This document shows, in pieces, positions 7,900-15,817 of a DNA stretch of 54,216 nucleotides. The translations under genes and the position numbers were made by a program. Every line of letters begins with the position of its first letter. Position 1 is the first letter of the stretch. Below the pieces are notes generated by a model. That model made no database searches and was not told the origin of the DNA. It worked only from the letters and a program-made list of their open reading frames with translations. Origin of the DNA: Metasolibacillus sp. GTDB taxonomy: Bacteria > Bacillota > Bacilli > Bacillales_A > Planococcaceae. The stretch lies in contig NZ_JAMBIZ010000025.1 of the NCBI RefSeq assembly GCF_025291715.1, forward strand, positions 1 through 54,216. Reading direction: 5' to 3'.

Positions 7900-9630
7900 T
7901 TAATCTGGCAATTCCCATTGCACCACTCCTTTTGTCAATTGTGCACACTCTCGAAAGGCAAAGTGCTGACAGCCAATGCATTTTGTGTTATCTAAATAGC
8001 GTAGTGCGACATCAATTGCCTGACCTGTATGCTCAAAGAAGTACTGTTTGCCAATTTTATCATACAGGCCACTTTTTTTCATGGCTGACTGCAAACGTGG
8101 TGATAGACCAGTCACAAGAATGGTTCCCTTAAACTCCTGAACAATATTATCGAAATAAGCCTCACCTGTTGTATCCATAAATGGCACTTTGCTCATACGT
8201 AAAATTAATATGTTTGGCTTAGGCTCAGCTGTTGACAAAATCGTTTGCTCAAACATTTGTGCTGCACCAAAAAACAGTGGGCCTTCCATTGTATAAATGC
8301 TGATTTGCGGGCAGTCATGCATCGTATTAACGACGTATGGCTGCATCTTTTCATTTTTTCTTGAATGGTCTGGCAACACTTTGAAAATTGTAGGGATATC
8401 AATCATTTGCTTTGTAAATAAAATGAGCGCAAGCACTAGGCCTACTTCCACCGCAATCGTCAAGCTCGTAAACACCGTTAATAAAAAGGTTACGATTAAA
8501 ACGAGCGAATCTGCTGATTTTAATTTTAAAATATGCATAAAATGATGACGCTCACTCATATTCCATGCTACAACCATTAAAATTGGCGCCATGCTTGCAA
8601 GTGGAATGTGCGATGCATATGGTGCGAACAATAATAGGACAAGCAACACAAAAATGCCATGGACGACACCTGATATCGGCGATGTCGCCCCACTCTTAAT
8701 ATTTGTCGCTGTTCGTGCAATCGCCCCTGTTGCAGGAATTCCACCAAACAATGGTGTCACGATATTCGCTAAGCCTTGCCCAACAAGCTCTTTATTGCTG
8801 TTATGCCGCGTTTTTGTCATGCCATCTGCAACGACTGCCGATAACAGTGACTCAATGCCACCAAGCAACGCAATGACAAATGCTGGGCCAATTAAACGTT
8901 CGATGCGTTCCCATGTGATGTCAGGTAGCTGAAACTGTGGCAATGTATTCGGAATCGCTCCATAGGCTGTACCAATTGTTGGTACTTGCCCAGCAAAAAA
9001 GACAATGGCCACAATTGTAGAAATAATGATACCAACCAAAGAACCAGGTATTTTCGGTAAAATTCTCGGCATTATTAAAATAACTGTTAAACAAATGAGG
9101 GCAATCACTACATTATATAAATTAATTGTGGCAAAATGCATAACAAGCTCTCGCATATTTGCAATAAAATTTTCGTGCTTTTCAATTTCTGTTAGCCCTA
9201 AAAAATTGGCGATTTGCCCTGTAAAAATAATGACTGCAATACCTGCTGTAAAGCCAATTGTCACAGGGCGTGGGATAAATTGAATTAAGGAGCCTAATTT
9301 AAAAAAGCCCATTAAGCATAGCAGCAAGCCAGCCATAAGTCCTGCGAGCAATAAATCCTCATAGCCATATGCTAAGACAATGCCTAGTAAAATCGGAACG
9401 AAAGCCCCTGTCGGTCCGCCAATTTGATATTTTGAACCACCAAATAATGAAATGATAATGCCCGCAATAAACGTTGTGTAAATTCCATATTCAGGCTTGA
9501 CTCCCGATGCAATAGCAAAGGACATTGCGAGTGGAATTGCGACAATGCCTACAATTAGTCCAGATAAAAGATCTTTTCGAAAATCCGCTAATGAATATCC
9601 TTTAAACCTTCCCATTTGCAGCTTCTCCAT
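7900..9630 (-). CDS. SulP-family anion transporter with STAS domain
   Basis: The 576-residue protein has about 10-12 membrane segments (20-400) with the SulP-type motifs IPLAMSFAIASGV, YGIYTTF and GGPTGAF, and a C-terminal STAS domain (about 435-550). It ends in a cysteine-containing tail (KCIGCQHFAFREC). SulP proteins move sulfate, bicarbonate or other anions. The tail cysteines and the ArsR partner may hint at metal or oxyanion linkage, but that is inference. ATG 9630 is preferred over TTG 9636 for spacing from AAGAAGGG. It follows the ArsR gene by 24 bases in the same operon. Confidence 0.93.
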   Translation of the reverse strand: MEKLQMGRFKGYSLADFRKDLLSGLIVGIVAIPLAMSFAIASGVKPEYGIYTTFIAGIIISLFGGSKYQIGGPTGAFVPILLGIVLAYGYEDLLLAGLMAGLLLCLMGFFKLGSLIQFIPRPVTIGFTAGIAVIIFTGQIANFLGLTEIEKHENFIANMRELVMHFATINLYNVVIALICLTVILIMPRILPKIPGSLVGIIISTIVAIVFFAGQVPTIGTAYGAIPNTLPQFQLPDITWERIERLIGPAFVIALLGGIESLLSAVVADGMTKTRHNSNKELVGQGLANIVTPLFGGIPATGAIARTATNIKSGATSPISGVVHGIFVLLVLLLFAPYASHIPLASMAPILMVVAWNMSERHHFMHILKLKSADSLVLIVTFLLTVFTSLTIAVEVGLVLALILFTKQMIDIPTIFKVLPDHSRKNEKMQPYVVNTMHDCPQISIYTMEGPLFFGAAQMFEQTILSTAEPKPNILILRMSKVPFMDTTGEAYFDNIVQEFKGTILVTGLSPRLQSAMKKSGLYDKIGKQYFFEHTGQAIDVALRYLDNTKCIGCQHFAFRECAQLTKGVVQWELPD

Positions 9631-9654
9631 GCTCAAACCCTTCTTTTCTATTTA

Positions 9655-9981
9655 TTATTCCTCATCTAATTCCTCTAGCATCGTAATTGTATCGATAAGG
9701 TGGTTATTAAAAATTTTCCTTGCAACAACGAGCAAATCTAAAATCATCGGGTCTCTCAAAGAATATAAAACTCGTTTGCCATCCTTCACGCCAACTACAA
9801 TATTTTTAGCCCGCAAAACACTTAGCTGCTGCGAAATCGCAGAGCCTTCTTTTTGGAGTGCATCTTGAATTTCCTGTACACTCTTTTCACCTTCTGCAAG
9901 TAGCTCAAGGATATGTATACGTAAAGGGTGTGATAATGCTTTAAAAAAATCGGCTTTAAATTGCTGGAGCTCTCCTCCCAT
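9655..9981 (-). CDS. ArsR-family repressor
   Basis: The 108-residue winged-helix protein has the ArsR core at about 8-80, including ALSHPLRIHILELLA and the recognition helix around AISQQLSVLRAKNIV. The classic metal site ELCVCDL is absent, and I see no cysteine, so the inducer is probably not arsenite bound at that site. ATG 9981 follows AAAGGAGAGG. It is the first gene of an operon with the SulP transporter. The palindrome immediately upstream is the likely operator, giving autoregulation. Confidence 0.9.
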   Translation of the reverse strand: MGGELQQFKADFFKALSHPLRIHILELLAEGEKSVQEIQDALQKEGSAISQQLSVLRAKNIVVGVKDGKRVLYSLRDPMILDLLVVARKIFNNHLIDTITMLEELDEE

Positions 9982-9996
9982 CAAACCTCTCCTTTC

Positions 9997-10034
9997 TATA
10001 TATACATATTCAAAACTTTGAATATGTATATATA
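9997..10034. promoter_or_regulatory. 38-bp perfect palindrome, probable ArsR operator
   Basis: Bases 9997-10014 are the exact reverse complement of 10017-10034, with AC between them. The inner part, ATATTCAAA-N2-TTTGAATAT, matches the usual ArsR/SmtB operator style. It lies 16 bases upstream of the ArsR start. Confidence 0.85.
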
Positions 10035-10070
10035 ATACGCCTGATTTTTTTAATTTTCAATATAGAAAAG

Positions 10071-10110
10071 AGAGCGCCCGAAAAGTCATTTCGGGACGCT
10101 CCCTTTTTAA
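10071..10110 (-). terminator. Terminator of the MFS gene
   Basis: A GC-rich hairpin (GAGCG and CCGAAA pairing with TTTCGG and CGCTC, with one bulge) is followed on the minus strand by TCTTTTCT. Confidence 0.8.
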
Positions 10111-10118
10111 TCAAAAAT

Positions 10119-11261
10119 TTATTTCTTCTTATTTAAATACAATGCTAAAACAAGTGCAGGTATCGTACATACAACCATTCCTAAAAAGGCGAAGCGCGGC
10201 TCGATTTCGTATAAATAACCACCGAGCAATGTTAAAACCGCAGTGCTCCAGCTCATCGCAAAAGCATTGTACATGCCTTGTGCATTTGGAATTTGTTCCT
10301 TCGGCAAGTGCTGTGTGAAAAACAGCACGACAGCAAAATGCGCTAAAGCAAATGATACAGCATGTAATGTTTGCGATAAAATAAAGACAGGAATTGTTGG
10401 TATAAGTGCAACCATTAGCCAACGCACCGTTGAGCCAATTGCGGCAATGGTTAGCAATGCGGCTGGTTTCCATTGTCCAAAAAAGCGATCTGATTGAGCG
10501 AAAAATAATATTTCTACAAAAACACCGATATTAATAATCAAACCAATATAATATTTTGGTACATGGAGCTCCTGCAAATAAATATAGCCGTAACTATAAT
10601 AAGAAGCATGTGCGCCTTGTAATAAAATTGCAATAAGCAAGACAATTAAAAAATTGGGTGTTTTGAACAATTGCTTCATTGAAAGATTGCCAGCTTTTGC
10701 TCGTAGCGGCTTCTCTAATAAAATCGCTGGTGCTTGTCGCATATTTAATGCAAACAATAAAATCAATCCACCAAGCAATAGCCAAGCAATTGTACTATCA
10801 CCGAATTTTCCCGTTATGACACTGACGATGAGCACCATCACGACAAAGCCTACAGATCCATAAGAACGGCTTTTTCCATAATGCAATTGTCCATGTTGAA
10901 CAAGTATTCCTGCCATGCTATCGATTGCTGGCATCAATGCAGGAAAGCAAAAGCTGAACAATAGCGTAACCATGAATAAGCTAATAAAGGAGCTTGCAGG
11001 AATAAAAAATAATACGGTGATGATGGATGCTGCTGCTAATATATCTACTACACGCTTGCTGCTCCATTTGCTTGAAATATACGGAAAGGCAAACATAGTT
11101 GAAATCCCTCTTGCTACTAATCCAAAGCTCATAATAAGGCTTGCCTCTGCAACTGTTAAGCCCTTTGCTTCTATTAAAAATCCTGTCCAATATGGTAAAA
11201 AGATGCCCCATGTCATATAAAACGTAAAGAAATTTTGTGACATCCAGCGTTGATTATTCAT
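10119..11261 (-). CDS. MFS transporter of the HcaT/LacY-like group
   Basis: The 380-residue protein has about 12 hydrophobic segments. Its N-terminal region, FFTFYMTWGIFLPYWTGFL, and the GLVARGISTMFAFPY stretch fit the MFS_1-like family containing HcaT and YwbF. The substrate is unknown. The start is ATG 11261, after GGAGGG at 11270-11275; an upstream ATG at 11276 overlaps that ribosome-binding site. It is divergent from a Crp/Fnr-type regulator and shares an 80-base intergenic region with it, so it is a likely regulatory target. Confidence 0.88.
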   Translation of the reverse strand: MNNQRWMSQNFFTFYMTWGIFLPYWTGFLIEAKGLTVAEASLIMSFGLVARGISTMFAFPYISSKWSSKRVVDILAAASIITVLFFIPASSFISLFMVTLLFSFCFPALMPAIDSMAGILVQHGQLHYGKSRSYGSVGFVVMVLIVSVITGKFGDSTIAWLLLGGLILLFALNMRQAPAILLEKPLRAKAGNLSMKQLFKTPNFLIVLLIAILLQGAHASYYSYGYIYLQELHVPKYYIGLIINIGVFVEILFFAQSDRFFGQWKPAALLTIAAIGSTVRWLMVALIPTIPVFILSQTLHAVSFALAHFAVVLFFTQHLPKEQIPNAQGMYNAFAMSWSTAVLTLLGGYLYEIEPRFAFLGMVVCTIPALVLALYLNKKK

Positions 11262-11311
11262 TGTATATCCCTCCATCTGTCTTGCATCATAGCATGCTTT
11301 CTTTTAAAATA

Positions 11312-11329
11312 ATGTGAGATATCTCATAT
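11312..11329. promoter_or_regulatory. Crp/Fnr-type binding site
   Basis: ATGTGAGATATCTCATAT is an almost perfect palindrome fitting TGTGA-N6-TCACA with one mismatch. It sits between the divergent MFS and Crp/Fnr genes, 15 bases from the regulator start, so autoregulation is likely. Confidence 0.65.
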
Positions 11330-11343
11330 TTAGGTGGTTTACG

Positions 11344-12012
11344 ATGCAAATTTTACAAAATGAAGAGAAAAAATATTATATTGAGCAATTTCCAATTCAT
11401 CATTTATTTTCATTCGATATTACAAATTTAGTGGAAGTACATCGCTTTGAACGTGGAAATTGGATTATTAAGGAGGGGCATTTTCCACAGTATTTATATT
11501 TTCTTGTAGAGGGAAAAGCAAAAATTTACATGACACAAGAAAATGGAAAGGTCGCATTAATTAGCTTTGCACAGCCAAATGCCTTTATTGGTGAGCTAGA
11601 GCTACTTGATGAAAATTATTATTCCAAAGGTGTTCAAACGATGAATTCTACTATTTGCTTAGCACTGCCAATAAGCAAATGTAAAAAAGAGCTGCTATCA
11701 GATGTTGTATTTTTACGCTATTTATCGACGTTTTTAGGAAATAAAACATCAGAAATGACCGCTAAGTTTTCGAAAAGCCTTGCCTATCCGCTCGAAAATC
11801 GCCTTGCAGAATTTATCGTACTGCTAGCAGATAACGGCATTTATAAAGAAAAGCATACGGAGGTATGTGATTATTTAGGTGTTTCCTATCGCCATTTATT
11901 ACATGTGCTATCGCAGCTTTGTGCACAAGGCTTGCTAGAAAAATGCGGCCGCAGCTATAAAATTATCGATATGGACGAATTAAAAAAGCGAGCGATAACA
12001 GCCTCTGTCTAG
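11344..12012 (+). CDS. Crp/Fnr-family transcriptional regulator (YeiL-like)
   Basis: The 222-residue protein has a cyclic-nucleotide-binding-type beta-barrel (about 20-135, with FVEGKAKIY-like and FIGELELL pieces) and a C-terminal HTH (about 165-210: VCDYLGVSYRHLLHVLSQL). No N-terminal cysteine cluster for an Fe-S centre is visible. ATG 11344 follows AGGTGG. Architecture and length resemble the YeiL subgroup. The stop codon lies inside a hairpin (11990-11999 with 12016-12025) that may act as a weak terminator. Confidence 0.88.
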   Translation: MQILQNEEKKYYIEQFPIHHLFSFDITNLVEVHRFERGNWIIKEGHFPQYLYFLVEGKAKIYMTQENGKVALISFAQPNAFIGELELLDENYYSKGVQTMNSTICLALPISKCKKELLSDVVFLRYLSTFLGNKTSEMTAKFSKSLAYPLENRLAEFIVLLADNGIYKEKHTEVCDYLGVSYRHLLHVLSQLCAQGLLEKCGRSYKIIDMDELKKRAITASV

Positions 12013-12038
12013 GTCGTTATCGCTCACTCTATTGAATA

Positions 12039-12530
12039 TTACGCTCTTTTTTTCAAATAAAAAATATCTCGATCATGCTCAGCGATTTTTTGAGCAAAGT
12101 ACTCTAAATCATCCTTGGTCGCTACTTGCTCAAAGCGCATCATCGTTTCAGCATGATATTCAGTCAATCGGCCTGTTTGCTCATAAACAATATGCAGCTT
12201 CGCCTCGATACCATCTAAGCGATCATTTGTTTTTTGCTGTTCAGCCTTCAGATTTTGCACATCCGCTTTTACTTCTTGCATCTCAATCTTTAAGCTTTGC
12301 ACATCTGCTTTCACTTCTTGCATTTCAGTCTTTAAGCTTTGCACATCCGCTTTTACTTCTTGCATTTCAGTCTTTAAGCTTTGCACATCCGCTTTTACTT
12401 CTTGCATTTCAGTCTTTAAGCTTCGTACATCTGTTTTTACTTCTCGCATTTCAGTCTTTAAGTCTTGTATGCTACCTTCCATACCTGTTACTTTGTGTAC
12501 GAGTAATTCTAATAGTTGGCGATCTGTCAT
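12039..12530 (-). CDS. Coiled-coil repeat protein (163 aa)
   Basis: The middle of the protein is five consecutive 14-residue units of the form LKTEMQEVKADVQS (about 24-93), predicted to form a continuous coiled coil. A polar helical tail follows, containing HAETMMRFEQVATKDDLEYF. There is no signal peptide or membrane segment. It may act as a cytosolic oligomerisation or tether protein, but the function is unknown. ATG 12530 follows AAGGAG. The opposite strand is also open across the array, purely because of the repeat. Confidence 0.78.
   Translation of the reverse strand: MTDRQLLELLVHKVTGMEGSIQDLKTEMREVKTDVRSLKTEMQEVKADVQSLKTEMQEVKADVQSLKTEMQEVKADVQSLKIEMQEVKADVQNLKAEQQKTNDRLDGIEAKLHIVYEQTGRLTEYHAETMMRFEQVATKDDLEYFAQKIAEHDRDIFYLKKRA
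12252..12461. repeat. Five tandem 42-bp repeats inside the coiled-coil gene
   Basis: Five in-frame 42-bp units encode 14-residue (two-heptad) blocks. The middle copies are nearly identical at the DNA level, so unit number is likely to vary by slippage or recombination. Confidence 0.85.
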
Positions 12531-12600
12531 TTAGTTACTCCTTCCCTCGGTTCTTTGTACTTAAATTATAGCATATGCTCAAGTGATTTTCATTAAGCCT

Positions 12601-12912
12601 TTACATCAATTTCAAACCAATTGTTGCACCTAAAATCATCGTAATAAAGACAATACGTCGCCAATCCTTTGATTCACCAAATGCGATCATGCCAAGGATA
12701 GCGCCACCAGCAGCACCGATTCCTGTCCAAATCGCATAGGCTGTTCCCATCGGTAATGTTTTCATGGCAATTGCTAGCAAGCCGAAGCTCGCCGAAAAGG
12801 CAATAATCATATAAACAAAGGAAGCAATATCGCGTTTTTGATACATGCGTCCCATCATAAAAACACCTAACATTTCACACAATCCTGCTAAAATTAATAC
12901 AATCCATGCCAT
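12601..12912 (-). CDS. ykkD: SMR-family exporter subunit (YkkD-like, guanidinium export)
   Basis: The 103-residue protein has four membrane helices and the conserved membrane glutamate of SMR transporters (Glu13 in AGLCEMLGVF). The motif GTAYAIWTGIGA is typical. Its ATG overlaps the stop of the preceding SMR gene (TAATG), as expected for paired SMR subunits that work as a heterodimer. The guanidine-I riboswitch upstream of the pair identifies guanidinium as the likely exported substrate. The subunit order matches ykkC-ykkD of Bacillus subtilis. Confidence 0.88.
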   Translation of the reverse strand: MAWIVLILAGLCEMLGVFMMGRMYQKRDIASFVYMIIAFSASFGLLAIAMKTLPMGTAYAIWTGIGAAGGAILGMIAFGESKDWRRIVFITMILGATIGLKLM

Positions 12913-13244
12913 TATGCCTGCTCCTCCTTTTCACCAGATACGAGTTTTAAGCCGATAACTCCAGCTAATAAAATAGCGATTAGCACCAATTTCCCTACAT
13001 GCACAGGCTCACCAAAAATGATCATATCCGCTATAACCGTCCCCGCTGTACCTAATCCAACAAACACTGCATACACAGTGCCAACAGGCAGCTTGCTTCC
13101 TGCATGAATCATTAAATAAAAGCTCACAATAATACATACAATCGTTAACCCCCATTCAAGAGGTGTCGTAGCATGCTTTAAGCCAATAACCCAACCTACC
13201 TCAAAAACTGCTGCAATAATTACTTGAAGCCATGTTAAATTCAT
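12912..13244 (-). CDS. ykkC: SMR-family exporter subunit (YkkC-like, guanidinium export)
   Basis: The 110-residue protein has four membrane segments, the SMR glutamate (AAVFEVGWVIGLKHA) and the GTVYAVFVGLGTAG motif. ATG 13244 follows AAGGAGG. Longer upstream starts would run through the riboswitch and are rejected. It is the first gene of a two-gene operon behind the guanidine-I riboswitch. Together the pair should form an antiporter exchanging guanidinium for protons. Confidence 0.9.
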   Translation of the reverse strand: MNLTWLQVIIAAVFEVGWVIGLKHATTPLEWGLTIVCIIVSFYLMIHAGSKLPVGTVYAVFVGLGTAGTVIADMIIFGEPVHVGKLVLIAILLAGVIGLKLVSGEKEEQA

Positions 13245-13261
13245 CGTAAATTCCTCCTTAA

Positions 13262-13392
13262 AAATGACAAAAAGCCAGAGAGAATGATTGCATTCTCCCA
13301 GGCTTTTATCCTTCCGTGTAACACACATATGCTGTGTGCGCCTTCTCTCGGACCAGACTAGCAAAAGCATCTGCTACGGAACCCTAGAAAGC
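13262..13392 (-). promoter_or_regulatory. Guanidine-I (ykkC) riboswitch with terminator
   Basis: On the minus strand, CTAGGGTTCCG is followed by GGTCCGAGAGAAGG, ACACGGAAGGATAAAAGCC and TGGGAGA, the hallmark conserved blocks of the ykkC aptamer. The 3' block also forms one arm of an intrinsic terminator (13291-13305 with 13272-13286, then a T run to 13262). Guanidine binding should sequester that arm and allow read-through, an ON switch for the SMR pair. Confidence 0.93.
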
Positions 13393-13402
13393 TTGATAAT
13401 TT

Positions 13403-13431
13403 ATTATTTCACAGCACCGCAAATTTTGCAA
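13403..13431 (-). promoter_or_regulatory. Promoter of the riboswitch operon
   Basis: On the minus strand TTGCAA (13431-13426), 17 bases, then AATAAT (13408-13403). It lies 10-15 bases upstream of the aptamer and abuts the 3' end of the upstream gene. Confidence 0.5.
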
Positions 13432-13434
13432 GCT

Positions 13435-13827
13435 CTAGACAAAAATATGAATTGTATCTCCGTTACGTTCAATTTTCCAGTTTGATGAAACAAGTGCTGC
13501 AATTTCCTTTTCTGTCTCTACATTCGCTGGTACATTATAAGCACCAAACTCCTGTAATTCGTACTGACTCTCATCAATACCGAAGCGCATACGTAAAATA
13601 TTTTTCAAGCCATTAATTGTTAAAAATTTCACTTGATAGCTTGTTGTATAAGCTTCTTTGAAAAGCGCTTTATCTGTATCATACAGCTGCTGTAATAGTG
13701 AGAAATCAGATTGCATCTCTTCAAATAATGATAAATCTTTGTTTTCAAATTGTGCTGCTACTTGTTCATAGCTGTAATTTGGTCGTAATGATTCAATTAA
13801 ATATGCTTCCATTAATGAGATAGCCAT
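13435..13827 (-). CDS. Conserved-type protein of unknown function (130 aa)
   Basis: The start is ATG 13827, behind AAAAGGGGAATAACTAAA; it begins immediately after the stop of the adenylyltransferase gene, so the two are transcribed and probably translated together. The product has mixed helices and strands, with no signal peptide, membrane segment or motif I recognise (MAISLMEAYLIESLRPNYSY at the N-terminus). Close coupling to the aminoglycoside-modifying gene suggests a shared regulon, but no function follows from that. Confidence 0.7.
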   Translation of the reverse strand: MAISLMEAYLIESLRPNYSYEQVAAQFENKDLSLFEEMQSDFSLLQQLYDTDKALFKEAYTTSYQVKFLTINGLKNILRMRFGIDESQYELQEFGAYNVPANVETEKEIAALVSSNWKIERNGDTIHIFV

Positions 13828-13828
13828 T

Positions 13829-14686
13829 TTAGTTATTCCCCTTTTTATATGTATTGTCAATCCAGGCTGTAATGTTTTTATCATAGCTTGGATACGCATA
13901 GCCAAGCTTTTCGGCTACTTCGTGAGAAATATCGCGGAACATGTCACAGCATAGCTCAAAAGCAAGCCATGTTTGTTCAATTCCAGCTGTTGTGTAGGTA
14001 CGAAGTAATTTTTCATAGACTTCGGGCGCTAGATGCTGCTGAATAAATTTATAATTTTTCCCAACACTAAATGTAAAGCCTTGGCGAATACCGATGTCCC
14101 ATGACATCATGCGCAGCAGCTCTTGTCTTATGTTGTTATGCAAGTGATCTATTGCAAATAAAAACTCATTGCGGCGCAAGCCTTTTGCCACATATGTCGC
14201 AACGCTCCAAAATTCATTGCAGCAATCATCAAAGCTGCGTGCAGACGGTTTTTGAATCCAGTATTTTTCGTCTGTCGCAATAACCTCCTGCGAGATTCGC
14301 TTGTCCTTATCCAGTAGCACCTCCACTAACCCATCTGAGCTTTGAAAATAATTTTTGAGCTCTGTTAATGGGATTAAGCTTAAATCGATTTTAATTCCAT
14401 CTGCAAAATATAAAATATAGGTAAACCAATTTTCAAAATCTGGAGGGAAAAGCTCCATGTCTTCGGGCTTTTGGACAAAAACAAGCTCACCAAAGTGCTG
14501 TAACCAATCATCATTTTCTAAGTAGCTATCCATGCTTGTGACAAAAAAGCTAATATCGTAATCTTGATAATGATCTTGTGGAATATTGCGATTCGTGCGT
14601 GAGCCCTCTAGCACCGAAATACGAATGCGTTCATCCTGTGATGCGAAATCTGAAAAAAGCTGAAACATTTCTACCTCTGATCGCAT
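13829..14686 (-). CDS. Aminoglycoside 6-adenylyltransferase (ANT(6)/AadK family)
   Basis: The 285-residue protein has the usual ANT(6) length. The nucleotidyltransferase motif is present as LEGSRTN (27-33) followed by QDYDISFFV, where the aspartate pair binds metal. The partner acid is in GIKIDLSLI. The enzyme transfers AMP to the 6-hydroxyl of streptomycin. The gene resembles chromosomal AadK rather than plasmid copies, as no mobile sequence adjoins it. ATG 14686 follows AAGGAGG. It forms an operon with the 130-aa gene. Confidence 0.92.
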   Translation of the reverse strand: MRSEVEMFQLFSDFASQDERIRISVLEGSRTNRNIPQDHYQDYDISFFVTSMDSYLENDDWLQHFGELVFVQKPEDMELFPPDFENWFTYILYFADGIKIDLSLIPLTELKNYFQSSDGLVEVLLDKDKRISQEVIATDEKYWIQKPSARSFDDCCNEFWSVATYVAKGLRRNEFLFAIDHLHNNIRQELLRMMSWDIGIRQGFTFSVGKNYKFIQQHLAPEVYEKLLRTYTTAGIEQTWLAFELCCDMFRDISHEVAEKLGYAYPSYDKNITAWIDNTYKKGNN

Positions 14687-14716
14687 TGTACCGCCTCCTT
14701 TTTTAATTATAGCATT

Positions 14717-15592
14717 TTACTCGGGTTTTTCCATCCGTGTTGCTCGTTCTTGCAGCACACCTTTTCTTGCATAGCCGTATTTTTCATATAAATCCTCCAA
14801 TTCTTGTTGCTCCTTTTTCATATCCTGTTGAATCGCTGTATAGCGCATATTTGTCGTTGTAACGGCAAAGCCTACTTGCTGTGAGACGTAGGCAAATAAA
14901 CGCTCTATTGTTTTTACAGTAATTGGATCACCCTGTTTATTGCCCAAGCCGAGCCAAATATAATCTACTTCCTGTGCAATCGCAAAGCGCTCGCTCGTTT
15001 CTTCTTTATAAAATTGTAGTACATCCAATAATGCTTGTGGCAACGGTAAATCGCGATAGCTACGCTTACTTAATATACGAACAAAGCCTTCATGGATATG
15101 TGACCATTTCATGCGCACAACCTCACTCGATTTAATGCCAAGTGTTGCAATAACACGCATAATCGTATAATTGCGCAATGCCATCCAACGAATTTCGTCC
15201 TCCTCTGCCGTTTCATAGGAAATAAGCCACACATGTAATGCTTTACGCATTTGGAATGGAGATAACGTTTGCAGCACCTTTTTTTCAAAGGGAATTGGGC
15301 TGAATAAATCATCAGCAAGTGTAGGAATCACATCGCGCGCTTGTAAAAAATGAACGAAGCTTTTTAAGCTCGCAAGCTTGCGATTGACACTTTGTAATGA
15401 GCTGTAATGCTCCAGCAACCATTGTCTATATGCTTGTACAACCTCTACTGTTAATATTTCATATTGCTGTTCTTTCATAAAATTTACGAACTGTGCACTA
15501 TCTAAGCTATATTGCTTCACTGTATAATTAGATTTTGACTGACTAACCAAAGCTGCTTGAAAACGTTTAACGTAAATCGAATAATCTGTCAT
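14717..15592 (-). CDS. Tyrosine-recombinase-like protein with degenerate active site
   Basis: The 291-residue protein has the two-domain layout of Xer-type recombinases: a core-binding part (5-100) and a catalytic-like part (120-280). The active site is mostly lost. The first arginine position reads LGIKSSEVVRM (Lys for Arg), the HxLRH box reads TTNMRYTA, and the LGH and tyrosine boxes are not recognisable (YEKYGYARKGV). It probably binds DNA without cleaving it. The frame is intact and well translated (ATG 15592 after AAGGAG), so it seems to be kept. It is monocistronic. Confidence 0.75.
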   Translation of the reverse strand: MTDYSIYVKRFQAALVSQSKSNYTVKQYSLDSAQFVNFMKEQQYEILTVEVVQAYRQWLLEHYSSLQSVNRKLASLKSFVHFLQARDVIPTLADDLFSPIPFEKKVLQTLSPFQMRKALHVWLISYETAEEDEIRWMALRNYTIMRVIATLGIKSSEVVRMKWSHIHEGFVRILSKRSYRDLPLPQALLDVLQFYKEETSERFAIAQEVDYIWLGLGNKQGDPITVKTIERLFAYVSQQVGFAVTTTNMRYTAIQQDMKKEQQELEDLYEKYGYARKGVLQERATRMEKPE

Positions 15593-15712
15593 GCTCAGCA
15601 CTCCTTATTAATTTGGCGTGAAGGTACTTTTTTTATTAAAGATTTGGTGCGTGTGCTATCTTATTTTTACTAAATAAAGTGTCGTATAATATGCTATTTA
15701 TATTCAACGAAA

Positions 15713-15734
15713 AATAAGAATGTTTGTTCTTATT
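15713..15734. promoter_or_regulatory. 22-bp palindrome in the divergent promoter region
   Basis: AATAAGAA and TTCTTATT flank TGTTTG exactly. The core GAATGTTTGTTC is one base from the Bacillus LexA pattern GAAC-N4-GTTC. A TATAAT at 15695-15700 is nearby. It could control either the recombinase-like gene or the crotonase gene. Confidence 0.4.
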
Positions 15735-15817
15735 ATAGCGAAACAGTCATTTTTATTCAACTCGGTGCACTTTTGTGGCATACTTGCAGTAATTCAAAAG
15801 AAAATGGAGGGCTTTTT

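Noticed and set aside
12252-12461. CRISPR-like regular array
   Set aside because: Units are head to tail without spacers and encode heptads in frame.
12032-12571. 179-codon plus-strand frame rich in LLLLAFQSLSFAHP repeats
   Set aside because: It is the antisense shadow of the 42-bp repeats in the coiled-coil gene, which has the ribosome-binding site and sensible composition.
13244-13370. Longer N-terminus for the first SMR protein
   Set aside because: It would translate the riboswitch; a strong site precedes ATG 13244.
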